Shown here: piece after piece, positions 18,074-26,779 of the stretch | Position numbering within the stretch: position 1 is the stretch's first letter | Layout of the letters: each line of letters opens with the position of its first letter | DNA from: an uncultured Clostridia bacterium | GTDB taxonomy: Bacteria; Bacillota; Clostridia; TANB77; CAG-508 | NCBI GenBank assembly: GCA_934119935.1 | Contig: CAKOSX010000001.1 | Coordinates: forward strand, 372,001-436,000 | DNA length: 64,000 nt | Direction: 5' to 3' | The notes under the pieces: generated by a model | Databases searched by the model: none | Seen by the model: only the letters and a program-made list of their open reading frames with translations | Told to the model about the DNA's origin: nothing | Program-made: the position numbers and the translations under genes

Positions 18074-19684
18074 TTATTTTCCAGTATTTATGTTAAACAC
18101 TAAATGCTTATTGAAGTCTGTATTTAATACAGGATATATTCTTACATTTTTCAATTTGCTTGTTCCATTTGACAATCTTAAATATTTAAATGCAGGAGTA
18201 ACTTTAATGTATGATATTTCTGCTCCAATTTTTCCGATTTTGGGATTATACAAAATACCACCAGAGAAATTCAGCGTTCTTAAAAATTTTTTATTTTCAT
18301 CGTAAATTGCATTATACATACTATCATTATCAATTACAATAACACTATTGTAATTTGATAAATCTAAATAATCTGTTTCGGCCCAGCCCGAATAACTTAC
18401 TTCTTCGCCATTTGTCTCAATATAATGGTCTAGAGTTAATTGTTCACTATCAAGAATAGAATCTTCTATTTTTATATTTTGATATGTATAATTATTTGAA
18501 AGATTATTTTCTTGTATTGGAAAAACTTTGATAGTATTTAGTATTCCAGTAATTTGAGATAACCTTATATATTTTACGTTTTTAGGGATACTCAATATAA
18601 CAATTTTTCCTTTTTTCAAATCTAATGTATCCACATCAACAGACAAACCTGAAACATAATTTTTTTCGGCATCATACATTGCACTATATGAAGTTATTGG
18701 ACTGGTTTTTTCATATGAAATAGCCACTCTTGTATAATTTTCTACATCTATAAAATCTGTGGAGTTCCATGTCGAATTATATTTTATTTCAGCTCCATCT
18801 GTTGAAGAAATATATGTATTATCTATTATTTTTCCATTTTCAAATATGTTATCACCGAAAGGATATTCTTCAACAAGACTTTTATATAGGTCAAGTCCTA
18901 TTACATCGTTATAATCTTCATTTAGTATAGGAAATATTTTTATATGATTTAATAATGAGCTTTTTTGTGAGATTCTTAAGTATCTTTCATTTTCTTGCAA
19001 TTTTAATATGGTAAGAGAAACATTAACTTTTCCTAACACATCATTAGTTATTGTAGCTTTATTAATTCGTAATATTCTTTGCGTTTCCTTATTTTCATTA
19101 TATAGAGCATTATAGCTATCTAAGAATGAACTAGAATCGCTCACAATCAAAATATTTTTGCATGTTCCTAAATCTATATAATCAGATGCGCTCCAACCGT
19201 TATATGAAATTTCTGACCCATCACTATTAGAGATATAGGTGTTATTCTTTATGTCTGCTAAGTTAAATAAGTTATCTCCAAGTAAAATATTCTCTAAATC
19301 TTTTTCAACATCAGAAGCATATCCTAAAAAAGTTACCTCTCCATTGCCCTTTACACTATAATACCTTTGACTTTTTACTATCTTGACTAAATAATCTGTT
19401 CCATCTTCTCTTAACTCAGTTTCGTCTTTGCCGATATTAGTTATTAAGTTTTGCTCTAGCTCGTTTTTCTTTATTTGTAATGTTTTATTATTTTGTATCG
19501 TTTGAAGTACTGTTAACTGAATTTTTTCTTTTTCAGAGCCTATGTCCATAGCAGTTTTTGCTTCTTCAATTTTCTCCAATATTCCATTATCACCAATTAG
19601 AACCTGAGTAGATACTCCTGCAATAATTAAGATTACAATAATTGTAATTACAAGAGCTACAACTGTAATTCCCTTATTTTTCAT
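18074..19684 (-). CDS. Prepilin-like protein with three tandem beta-rich modules
   Basis: A 536-residue surface protein. It starts MKNKGITVVALVITIIVIL, the prepilin-like leader with Ala at mature position 5. Helical linker residues (about 40-120) follow, then three modules of about 125 residues. Each opens with a segment like NTYISNSDGSEISYNGWSAS followed by DYIDL, has a central YNALYNENKE element, and closes with YLRISQKSSLLNHIKIFPI. The modules resemble, from memory, beta-sandwich repeats in Firmicutes phage tail or receptor-binding proteins. AAGGAGG precedes ATG. It is divergent from the Fic-like gene. Binding partner unknown. Confidence 0.75.
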   Translation of the reverse strand: MKNKGITVVALVITIIVILIIAGVSTQVLIGDNGILEKIEEAKTAMDIGSEKEKIQLTVLQTIQNNKTLQIKKNELEQNLITNIGKDETELREDGTDYLVKIVKSQRYYSVKGNGEVTFLGYASDVEKDLENILLGDNLFNLADIKNNTYISNSDGSEISYNGWSASDYIDLGTCKNILIVSDSSSFLDSYNALYNENKETQRILRINKATITNDVLGKVNVSLTILKLQENERYLRISQKSSLLNHIKIFPILNEDYNDVIGLDLYKSLVEEYPFGDNIFENGKIIDNTYISSTDGAEIKYNSTWNSTDFIDVENYTRVAISYEKTSPITSYSAMYDAEKNYVSGLSVDVDTLDLKKGKIVILSIPKNVKYIRLSQITGILNTIKVFPIQENNLSNNYTYQNIKIEDSILDSEQLTLDHYIETNGEEVSYSGWAETDYLDLSNYNSVIVIDNDSMYNAIYDENKKFLRTLNFSGGILYNPKIGKIGAEISYIKVTPAFKYLRLSNGTSKLKNVRIYPVLNTDFNKHLVFNINTGK

Positions 19685-19889
19685 TTGTTTCCTCCTTAGT
19701 GGTTGTCAAAATCAATTTTTATTAATTATTTATATATTATTATTAATATAATCTTTTGTCAATTTAAATTTGTATAAAATTATATGAAAAATTAGAATTG
19801 TAATAATAGAGGTTAAATGGCATTTTAACCTTTATTTTTTGCCAAAAGTATGTTATCATGTTTTTGAAGTAAAGAAAGAGGTTAATTTT

Positions 19890-20546
19890 ATGGAAAATAA
19901 ATATAATATGACGTTAGAACAAAATATATTTCTTGCAAAAAGAAATTTGGTTGATAACATATATGCAAATGCAAGAATGGAGGGAATAAATATAACTTTT
20001 CCTCAGACTAAAACAATTCTTGATGGCGTAAATGTTCCAAATTTAAAGATTGATGAAATTCAATGTGTTCTTAACTTAAGAGATGCATGGAAATTTGTAA
20101 TTGCTAACATTGATGAAGAATTTAATACGGAATTTATATGCAAAATAAATGAATATGTTGCAAGGAATGAGAGTCTTGAATGGGGAAAATTAAGAACTGG
20201 AAGAGTAGAAATAACAGGGACAGAATATATTCCAGAAGTTCCAGATAAAAATAAAGTGGAGAAAGAAATTAATGATATTTTAAAAATAGAAAATGCAACC
20301 GAGCGTGCAATTACATATATGTTATATGGAATGAGAAGCCAGTTGTTTTGGGACGGAAACAAAAGAACCAGTACTATTGCTGCTAATAAAATAATGATAG
20401 AAAATGGAGCAGGAATTATTAAGGTACCAGATAATAAATTAGAAGAGTTTAATAAACTGCTAACAGAATTTTATAATACAAATGATATGAAGAAAATAAG
20501 AAAATTTATATACGAAAATTGTATAGATGGTATAAGAATGCAATAG
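19890..20546 (+). CDS. Fic/DOC-domain protein with altered Fic motif
   Basis: A 218-residue Fic-fold protein. Classical Fic enzymes attach AMP to proteins using the His of HPFxDGN(G/K)R. Here the motif reads QLFWDGNKR (Gln151 to Arg159), so the catalytic His is Gln while the phosphate-binding residues remain. An N-terminal ARMEGI segment resembles the inhibitory (S/T)xxxE(G/N) helix, but with Asn for Ser/Thr. AMP transfer is therefore doubtful, and it may use another reaction or be regulatory. ATG 19890 follows AAAGAAAGAGG. The frame is open 17 codons earlier, but no ribosome site supports that start. Confidence 0.8.
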   Translation: MENKYNMTLEQNIFLAKRNLVDNIYANARMEGINITFPQTKTILDGVNVPNLKIDEIQCVLNLRDAWKFVIANIDEEFNTEFICKINEYVARNESLEWGKLRTGRVEITGTEYIPEVPDKNKVEKEINDILKIENATERAITYMLYGMRSQLFWDGNKRTSTIAANKIMIENGAGIIKVPDNKLEEFNKLLTEFYNTNDMKKIRKFIYENCIDGIRMQ

Positions 20547-20625
20547 TGAAAAATGCAAGCTACAAACAAGTAATAAATTAAAAATGAAAAAAACTATGAA
20601 TTTCTAAGAAAATTTCCGAAAACCC

Positions 20626-20654
20626 TTGCATTTTTTCCATAAAAAGGGTATAAT
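20626..20654 (+). promoter_or_regulatory. Promoter of the rimP-nusA-infB operon
   Basis: TTGCAT (20626-20631), a 17-base spacer and a perfect TATAAT (20649-20654). The transcript would have a leader of about 90 bases. Confidence 0.8.
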
Positions 20655-20677
20655 AATATTGACATAAGAAGTACGGC

Positions 20678-20706
20678 AGAAGAGTGGAAGCAAGTTCCAC
20701 TCTTCT
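20678..20706 (+). promoter_or_regulatory. Leader hairpin ahead of rimP
   Basis: AGAAGAGTGGAA and TTCCACTCTTCT form a perfect 12-bp stem with a 5-base loop in the 5' untranslated region. No T-run follows, so it is not a simple terminator. Similar GAGTGG hairpins occur ahead of rimP/nusA in other Firmicutes and have been suggested to mediate operon control. Confidence 0.7.
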
Positions 20707-20752
20707 ACAATGTTATAAGAGATTTTTAATATAAAATATTAGGAGGTATATC

Positions 20753-21211
20753 TTGTCTAAAATAGAGGAAAAGGTAGAAGAACTCGTTACAAAGCCAATA
20801 AATGAACTTGGTTACAGAGTATACGATGTTATGTATGTAAAAGAGGGCAAAGACAATTATTTAAGAATATTCATAGATAATGATACAGGAATTAGCTTAG
20901 ATGATTGTGAAAGGGTAAATAATGCAATTACAGATATGCTAGATGAAGCGGATTATATAAAAGATCAATATTTTCTTGAAATTTCGTCTTCTGGAGTAGA
21001 AAGACATATCAGAAAAGATTCGCAATTGCAAGAACATATTGGGAAAGATATAGATGTGAAATTGTTTAAACCATTGAACAAGCAAAAAGAGCTTGAAGGC
21101 AATCTTAAACAGTTTGACGAAACGACCATTACATTAATCATAGATGAAGAAGAAATCACAATAGAAAGAAGCAACATAAGCTCAATGAAAAGAGCTTTCA
21201 AATGGGAATAA
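20753..21211 (+). CDS. rimP: Ribosome maturation factor RimP
   Basis: RimP helps assemble the 30S subunit. The 152-residue length is normal. Family features include the N-terminal alpha/beta domain with LGYRVYDVMYVKEGKDNYLR, DNDTGISLDDCERVNNAI and LEISSSGVERHIR, then an SH3-like C-terminal domain. The start is TTG 20753 with AGGAGG eight bases upstream. It is the first gene of the classical operon, 25 bases before nusA. Confidence 0.97.
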   Translation: MSKIEEKVEELVTKPINELGYRVYDVMYVKEGKDNYLRIFIDNDTGISLDDCERVNNAITDMLDEADYIKDQYFLEISSSGVERHIRKDSQLQEHIGKDIDVKLFKPLNKQKELEGNLKQFDETTITLIIDEEEITIERSNISSMKRAFKWE

Positions 21212-21236
21212 TATAATTGAAAGGAATGATTGGAAA

Positions 21237-22472
21237 ATGAAGAAGAATGTAAAAAAAGTAGAAAACAAAGGAATTGATAGCACAGAATTAATAATAGCAC
21301 TAGATGAACTAGAAAAAGAAAGAGGAATAAAGAAAGAGTACGTTATAGAATCTATAGAAACAGCTTTGGTTACAGCATACAAGAGAAACTTTGATGTTAC
21401 ATCTGACAACGTGAAGATTACTCTAAACCGTGAAACAGGTGAGACACACGTTTATGAAGAACTTAGCGTAGTAAATGAAGTTGAAGATGATAAGACACAA
21501 ATTTCGGTAGAAGCTGCAAGAAAAATTGACGCAAGATATAATGAGGGAGATGTTGTTGAGAAGGAATTAATGCCAAAGAACTTTGGTAGAATTGCAGCTC
21601 AAACAGCAAAACAAGTTATAGTTCAAAGAATAAGAGAAGCTTCAAGAGAAGTAATATTTAGCGAATTTAATGAGAAAAAAGGCGAAATAGTTTCTGGTAT
21701 AGTACAAAAGGTTGATAAGAACATAGTTGTATTAGACTTAGGAAAAATTGAAGGTATAATGCCAATTAAAGAGCAAATACCAACAGAACATTACTATGTA
21801 AATCAAAAACTAAGAGCCTGTGTTGCAAATGTTGAAAAAGGTGCCAAGGGATCAACACAAATAATAGTTTCAAGAGCAAATAACGATTTCTTAAGAAAAT
21901 TATTCGAGCTTGAAATTCCAGAAATTTATGAAGGATTAATCGAAATTAAGAGCATTTCAAGAGACCCAGGAAAGAGATGTAAAGTTGCAGTATATTCTCC
22001 AAATGAAAACATAGATCCAGTTGGTTCTTGTGTTGGACAAAAAGGAATTCGTATTCAAAATATAATAAACGAATTAAGCGGAGAAAAAATAGATGTAATA
22101 GAATGGAACGAAGATCCATCTACATACATTGCAGAAGCTTTACTTCCAGCAAAAGTTATGGCTGTTGATATTAAAGATGAAGAAAGATTTGCCCAAGTAA
22201 TAGTTCCAGATGATCAATTATCATTAGCTATTGGTAAAGCAGGACAAAATGCAAGACTTGCAGCTAAATTAACAAACTGGAAAATAGATATAAAGAGTGA
22301 ATCTCAATTTAGAGAAATGATACAAGAGCTACAAGCAAATGGTGAAGAAAAAGAAGAAGCTGATAGCGAAGAAGTTACAGATGATGCAGAAAACGTTGAT
22401 GAAGCAAATGTAGAAGAGGCAAATGAAGTAGAAAATGTTGAAACATCAGAAGAAAATAAAGACGAAGAATAA
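21237..22472 (+). CDS. nusA: Transcription termination/antitermination factor NusA
   Basis: NusA binds RNA polymerase and RNA to modulate pausing and termination. The 411 residues include the N-terminal polymerase-binding domain, an S1 domain (about 140-200, GEIVSGIVQKVDKNIVVLDL) and two KH domains with VGQKGIRIQNIINEL and AIGKAGQNARLAAKL. The C-terminal ~50 residues are an acidic tail rich in Glu, Asp and Asn, replacing the AR repeats of proteobacteria. AAAGGAATGATTGG lies before ATG 21237. It sits between rimP and rnpM as in most Firmicutes. Confidence 0.97.
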   Translation: MKKNVKKVENKGIDSTELIIALDELEKERGIKKEYVIESIETALVTAYKRNFDVTSDNVKITLNRETGETHVYEELSVVNEVEDDKTQISVEAARKIDARYNEGDVVEKELMPKNFGRIAAQTAKQVIVQRIREASREVIFSEFNEKKGEIVSGIVQKVDKNIVVLDLGKIEGIMPIKEQIPTEHYYVNQKLRACVANVEKGAKGSTQIIVSRANNDFLRKLFELEIPEIYEGLIEIKSISRDPGKRCKVAVYSPNENIDPVGSCVGQKGIRIQNIINELSGEKIDVIEWNEDPSTYIAEALLPAKVMAVDIKDEERFAQVIVPDDQLSLAIGKAGQNARLAAKLTNWKIDIKSESQFREMIQELQANGEEKEEADSEEVTDDAENVDEANVEEANEVENVETSEENKDEE

Positions 22473-22487
22473 AAGGAAGTGTGATAC

Positions 22488-22748
22488 TTGAAGAAAATAC
22501 CACAAAGAACTTGTTTAGGTTGCAATGAAGCAAAACCTAAGAATGAATTGATAAGAATTGTAAAACAGAGTGATGGCAAAATATTCGTAGACAAAACAGG
22601 AAAGGCTGAAGGACGAGGTGCATATATATGTAATAATGTAGAATGCTTGGAAAAGGCCATAAAGTCAAAGAGATTGAGCAGAAGCTTTGAAACAGAAATA
22701 AACAACGAAATTTATGAAAGCTTAAGAGGTGTAATTATTGATAAGTAG
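22488..22748 (+). CDS. rnpM: RNase P modulator RnpM (YlxR)
   Basis: An 86-residue YlxR family protein, now described in B. subtilis as a modulator of RNase P. Signature segments are RTCLGCNEAKPKNELIRIV and AEGRGAYIC. It starts at TTG 22488 with AAGGAAGTG upstream, 15 bases after nusA. In many Firmicutes an L7Ae-like gene (ylxQ) follows, but here only 51 bases without a gene separate it from the infB start, so ylxQ is absent from this operon. Confidence 0.93.
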   Translation: MKKIPQRTCLGCNEAKPKNELIRIVKQSDGKIFVDKTGKAEGRGAYICNNVECLEKAIKSKRLSRSFETEINNEIYESLRGVIIDK

Positions 22749-22799
22749 AGAAAATAAAAAGGAATTAAGCACAAGAATAAATATAGGGGGGTGGAATTA

Positions 22800-25700
22800 T
22801 TGGGTAAAATAAAAATTCACGAACTAGCAAAAGAAATAGGAATGGCAAGCAAAGATGTACTTGAAAAAGCAAAGTCGCTAGGCATAGATGTGGCAAGCCA
22901 TTTAAGCAATGTGACTGACGAACAAGCAACAGAAATTAGAAATGCATATTCAAAAAATAATAAAAATAATGTGAAAAAGGAAAATAAAGTGGAAAGTAAG
23001 AAAGAAGCAAAAAAAGAAACAAAGAAAGATAACAAAAAAGATACTCCAGTAATTATTAGAAGAGAAGTTATATTGAATGACGAAGAGGATCCTAAAAAGG
23101 AAACCAAAAAGTCAGAGGAAAGAAAAGATGTAGGTTTTGTAAAAAGAAGAAATAATAACGATTACAATATCGTTTACAGAAACAAGCCTAATAAGCCTCT
23201 TACAGTAAATGAATTATTTGGACTTGGCAAGAAGGAAGAAAAGCCAAAGGCAGATGTAAAAGTCGAAAGTGTAAAGAAAGAAGAAGTTAAAAAAGAAGAG
23301 AATACTGCAAAAACTACTGCAACTGCAAGCAAAGTAGAAACTGCTAAAACAGAAAAAGCTGAAACTCCAAAGTCAGAAGCAGTAAAGACTGAATCTGCTA
23401 AAGCTGAAAGTGTAAAAACAGAAACTGCAAAGCCAGAAGTTAAAGTAGAAGAAAAACAAGTAGCTGTAAAAGTTGAAAGTTCTAAACAAGAATTTGCTAA
23501 AAGCGATAGAACTGAAGCTCGTGATAGAAATGATAATTATAGAGGAGAAAATTCTAGAAACGATTCTTTCCAACGTAGAAACCAAAACAGCAACTTCAAC
23601 AATAACGGAAATAAAGACTTTAGCAATAACAGAAGTCAGTTCCAAAGAAATAATAACTTCAATAGAAATGATAGATTCCAAAACAACAATCAATCAAGAG
23701 ACGGTTTCAAAAATAACCAAAATGGTCAAAATAATAGATTTAATAATGGCAATAATGGTTATAATAGAAATAACCGTGACAATAACGGATTTAACAGAAA
23801 CAATCGTGATAACAACGGATTTAATAGAAATGGTAACCGTGATAACAATGGCTTTAATAGAAATAACAATGGTGGATTCAACAGAAAACCTTTAGATGAC
23901 AGAAAAATCGACAAGAAAATAAACGATATACTAGAAACAGAGATTGTTGAGAAAGAAAATCAAAGAGATTATTCTACAAGAGCAAGTTTCAAAGCAAAAA
24001 ATAATAAATATGATGAGACAAAGCAAAACAAGAATAAGTCTAGAAGGTTCAATGAGGAAGAAGAATATGATGAGGGCAAATTAAAGAACTTAAAGCAAGT
24101 AGATAAGCTTTCTAACATGTTCGGAGACCAAGAAGGTGGAATGCTTGATTACTACGATTTATCAACAGAACGTGGTAAGAAGGGTAAACGTAAAAACCAA
24201 AAGAATACTGAGGAAAGAAATAAGCAAAAAATATTTAAGTTAACAGAAATAACAATTCCAGAGAACATAAGTGTTAAAGACCTAGCAACAGAGTTAAAGA
24301 AAACAAGTGGTGAAGTAATAACAAAGCTTATGGGATTAGGAATAATGGCAACTATAAACCAAGAGCTTGATTTCGATACAGCATTCTTAGTAGCAGAAGA
24401 ATTTGGTGTAACAGCCAACAAGAAGGAAGAAGTTAAAGAAGAAGATATATTATTTGACGAGTCAGAAGATAAGGCAGAAGACTTAGTTCAAAGACCACCA
24501 GTAGTTGTTGTTATGGGACACGTTGACCATGGTAAAACATCACTTCTAGATGCAATTAGAAAGACAAATGTAATCGAAGGTGAAGCTGGAGGTATTACTC
24601 AACATATTGGTGCATACAAGGTATCAATAAATGGAAGAGAAATTACATTCTTAGACACACCAGGACACGAGGCATTTACAAGCATGCGTGCTAGAGGTGC
24701 TCAAATTACAGATGTTGCAATACTTGTTGTTGCAGCAGATGATGGTGTAATGCCACAAACTGTTGAAGCTATAAATCATGCTAAAGCAGCTGGAATTCCA
24801 ATAATAGTTGCAATAAACAAAATTGATGTACCAGGAGCTAACCCAGAAAAAGTAAAACAAGAATTAATGAAATATGAATTAGTTCCAGAAGAATGGGGTG
24901 GAGATACAGTATTTGTAGAAATTTCTGCAAAACAACATATCAACATAGACCAATTACTAGAAATGGTATTATTAGTTTCAGACATGCAAGATTTAAAAGT
25001 AAATCCAAATAAGCAAGCTAAAGGTGTTGTAATAGAAGCAAGACTAGATAAAGCAAAAGGTCCTATCGCATCTGTATTAGTACAAAGAGGAAGCTTGGAC
25101 GTTGGAGACACAGTAGTTGTTGGAACATCAATTGGTAGAATTAGGGCAATGAAAGACGATAAAGGAAAACGTGTTAAATGTGCAGGTCCTTCTACACCAG
25201 TAGAAATTATGGGACTTACAAAAGTACCAGAAGCTGGAGAAACTTTCTATGAAGTTAAAGACGAGAAAATGGCTAAACACTTAATAGAAAGAAGAGAAAG
25301 AAAAGCAAGAGAAGATGCTATGAATGCTTACAACAAAGTAACATTAAGCAATCTATTCGAGCAAATGGAACACGAAAACTTAAAACAATTAAACATAATT
25401 GTAAAAGCAGATGTTCAAGGTACAGCAGAAGCATTAAAGCAATCTCTTGAAAAATTATCAGATAACGAAGTTGCAGTAAAAGTAATACACTCAAATGCTG
25501 GAGCTATAAACGAATCTGATGTTAACCTAGCAAAAGCTGCAAAGGCTATAATAATAGGATTTAACGTAAGACCAAATGCAACAGCAAAAGAAGTTGCAGA
25601 AAAACAAGGAGTAGAAATCAAGTTGTATTCTGTAATTTATCAAGCATTAGAAGATGTTGAAGCTGCAATGAACGGTTTACTAGATCCAGTTTACGAAGAA

Positions 25701-26039
25701 AAAGTAATAGGAAACGTAGAAGTAAGACAAACATTCAAAGTTTCAAATGTTGGAACAATCGCTGGTGGATATGTAAAAGACGGAAAAGTTGAAAGAAATG
25801 CCGGAGTAAGAGTAATAAGAGAAGACGTTGTAATACACGAGGGCAAACTTGCATCATTAAAGAGATTTAAAGATGACGTTAAAGAAGTTGCTAAAGGGTT
25901 CGAATGTGGTCTTCAAATTGAGAATTACAACGATATTAAAGAAGGCGACATTATAGAAGTATTCGTAATGGAAGAAATAAAAAGAACTAAAAAATCAAAA
26001 GTACAACAAATTTCACAAGAACATGGAATGAATAAATAG
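22800..26039 (+). CDS. infB: Translation initiation factor IF-2
   Basis: IF-2 is the GTPase that brings initiator tRNA to the 30S subunit. The 1079-residue protein opens with MGKIKIHELAKEIGM. A long disordered region (about 60-480) follows, first Lys/Glu/Ala-rich, then dominated by Asn, Arg, Gly and Phe repeats such as NRDNNGFNRN. A second IF2_N domain (about 490-550) comes before the G domain: GHVDHGKTS near 572, DTPGHEAF near 618, NKID near 672. Domains II to IV follow. TTG 22800 is preferred over GTG 22791 because the GGGGGG site covers the latter and homologues start here. Confidence 0.97.
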   Translation: MGKIKIHELAKEIGMASKDVLEKAKSLGIDVASHLSNVTDEQATEIRNAYSKNNKNNVKKENKVESKKEAKKETKKDNKKDTPVIIRREVILNDEEDPKKETKKSEERKDVGFVKRRNNNDYNIVYRNKPNKPLTVNELFGLGKKEEKPKADVKVESVKKEEVKKEENTAKTTATASKVETAKTEKAETPKSEAVKTESAKAESVKTETAKPEVKVEEKQVAVKVESSKQEFAKSDRTEARDRNDNYRGENSRNDSFQRRNQNSNFNNNGNKDFSNNRSQFQRNNNFNRNDRFQNNNQSRDGFKNNQNGQNNRFNNGNNGYNRNNRDNNGFNRNNRDNNGFNRNGNRDNNGFNRNNNGGFNRKPLDDRKIDKKINDILETEIVEKENQRDYSTRASFKAKNNKYDETKQNKNKSRRFNEEEEYDEGKLKNLKQVDKLSNMFGDQEGGMLDYYDLSTERGKKGKRKNQKNTEERNKQKIFKLTEITIPENISVKDLATELKKTSGEVITKLMGLGIMATINQELDFDTAFLVAEEFGVTANKKEEVKEEDILFDESEDKAEDLVQRPPVVVVMGHVDHGKTSLLDAIRKTNVIEGEAGGITQHIGAYKVSINGREITFLDTPGHEAFTSMRARGAQITDVAILVVAADDGVMPQTVEAINHAKAAGIPIIVAINKIDVPGANPEKVKQELMKYELVPEEWGGDTVFVEISAKQHINIDQLLEMVLLVSDMQDLKVNPNKQAKGVVIEARLDKAKGPIASVLVQRGSLDVGDTVVVGTSIGRIRAMKDDKGKRVKCAGPSTPVEIMGLTKVPEAGETFYEVKDEKMAKHLIERRERKAREDAMNAYNKVTLSNLFEQMEHENLKQLNIIVKADVQGTAEALKQSLEKLSDNEVAVKVIHSNAGAINESDVNLAKAAKAIIIGFNVRPNATAKEVAEKQGVEIKLYSVIYQALEDVEAAMNGLLDPVYEEKVIGNVEVRQTFKVSNVGTIAGGYVKDGKVERNAGVRVIREDVVIHEGKLASLKRFKDDVKEVAKGFECGLQIENYNDIKEGDIIEVFVMEEIKRTKKSKVQQISQEHGMNK
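23540..23890 (+). repeat. Asn-rich codon repeats within infB
   Basis: This part of infB encodes a low-complexity run with units like DNNGFNRN repeated at 8-12 residue spacing (clearest at 23760-23870). The DNA is a run of AATAACGGATTTAATAGA-like units, a likely hotspot for length change. Confidence 0.7.
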
Positions 26040-26051
26040 TGTTACTATCTT

Positions 26052-26157
26052 GGAAATAATTTATTTTAGAAAATTTGCCATGTCGTGCTTGGTCGGGGCT
26101 CATTCGACCCCTCTAGGCGCATTTCCAGACAAATTTTCTAAAATGTAAATTATTTCC
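26052..26157 (+). repeat. Hairpin repeat after infB, unit A
   Basis: Arms GGAAATAATTTATTTTAGAA continuing to 26077, and the complementary copy ending at 26157, enclose a core with GTCGTGCTTGGTCGGGGCTC and CGACCCCTCTAGGCGC. It lies 12 bases after the infB stop and could fold as a long hairpin. Confidence 0.75.
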
Positions 26158-26165
26158 CAGTAAAG

Positions 26166-26270
26166 TGAATATATAATTTTGAAAATTTTTCACATTGTGC
26201 TTGGTCGGGGCTCATTCGACCCCTCTAGGCGCATTTCCAGACAAATTTTCTAAAATGTAAATTATTTCCC
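26166..26270 (+). repeat. Hairpin repeat after infB, unit B
   Basis: From the CTTGGTCGGG core to the right arm this copy is essentially identical to unit A. Its left arm is different (GAATATATAATTTTGAAAAT), so the stem is weaker. Units A and B lie in direct orientation about 112 bases apart. Confidence 0.75.
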
Positions 26271-26277
26271 ATATAAA

Positions 26278-26316
26278 ATGAATATATATTTTTGAAGATT
26301 TTCCATGTCGTACTTG
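26278..26316 (+). repeat. Truncated third unit next to the rbfA start
   Basis: ATGAATATATATTTTTGAAG followed by ATTTTCCATGTCGTACTTGG repeats the left part of units A/B at the same spacing. It breaks off directly before the rbfA ribosome-binding region (GGAAAGGAA). Confidence 0.6.
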
Positions 26317-26340
26317 GTAGGAAAGGAATTTTTAGAAAAG

Positions 26341-26715
26341 ATGAGTAAAAATGAAGCTAGACTCGGCAGAGTTAATGAAGAATTAATGAAAGCCTTAAGC
26401 CAAATAATAACTTATGAATTGAAAAATCCTGATGTTACAGGAATGATAAGTGTTACAAGAGTAAAAGTAACACCAGACTTAAAATATGCGAAAGTATATG
26501 TAAGTATGTTTAATTCAAAGAGTGTAGAAAAAACTATGCAAGGTTTAAAAGACTCTGCTGGCTTTATGAGATCACAAGTTGCTAGAATGGTAAATTTAAG
26601 GATTACTCCAGAGCTTGTATTTGAATATGATGATTCAATAGAACACGGAGAAAGAATAGATAATATTTTAAAGCAAATTAGTGAACAAGATAAGGCAATA
26701 AAAGAGAAAAAATAA
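26341..26715 (+). CDS. rbfA: Ribosome-binding factor A
   Basis: RbfA is a KH-fold 30S maturation factor. The 124-residue length is normal, with RVNEELMKALSQIITYEL, PDLKYAKVYVSMF and the C-terminal PELVFEYDDSIEHGERI typical of the family. The frame is open to ATG 26305, but those 12 codons lie in a truncated repeat. ATG 26341 aligns with family N-termini and has AAAGGAA upstream. It is separated from infB by the hairpin repeats, which could uncouple the two halves of the operon. Confidence 0.95.
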   Translation: MSKNEARLGRVNEELMKALSQIITYELKNPDVTGMISVTRVKVTPDLKYAKVYVSMFNSKSVEKTMQGLKDSAGFMRSQVARMVNLRITPELVFEYDDSIEHGERIDNILKQISEQDKAIKEKK

Positions 26716-26718
26716 TAT

Positions 26719-26757
26719 TTTTAGGGACAGCCAATATATAGTATGCGGTCCCTAAAA
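26719..26757 (+). repeat. Small hairpin between rbfA and nrnA
   Basis: TTTTAGGGAC and GTCCCTAAAA form a 10-bp stem with a 19-base loop. No T-run follows, so read-through to the next gene is expected. Confidence 0.5.
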
Positions 26758-26779
26758 GTGTATATAGGAAGGAACAAAA

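Noticed and set aside
22791..22799. GTG 22791 as the infB start
   Set aside because: The Shine-Dalgarno run overlaps it. TTG 22800 is properly spaced and matches IF-2 N-termini.
26305..26340. ATG 26305 as the rbfA start
   Set aside because: Those codons belong to the truncated hairpin repeat, and ATG 26341 matches the family.
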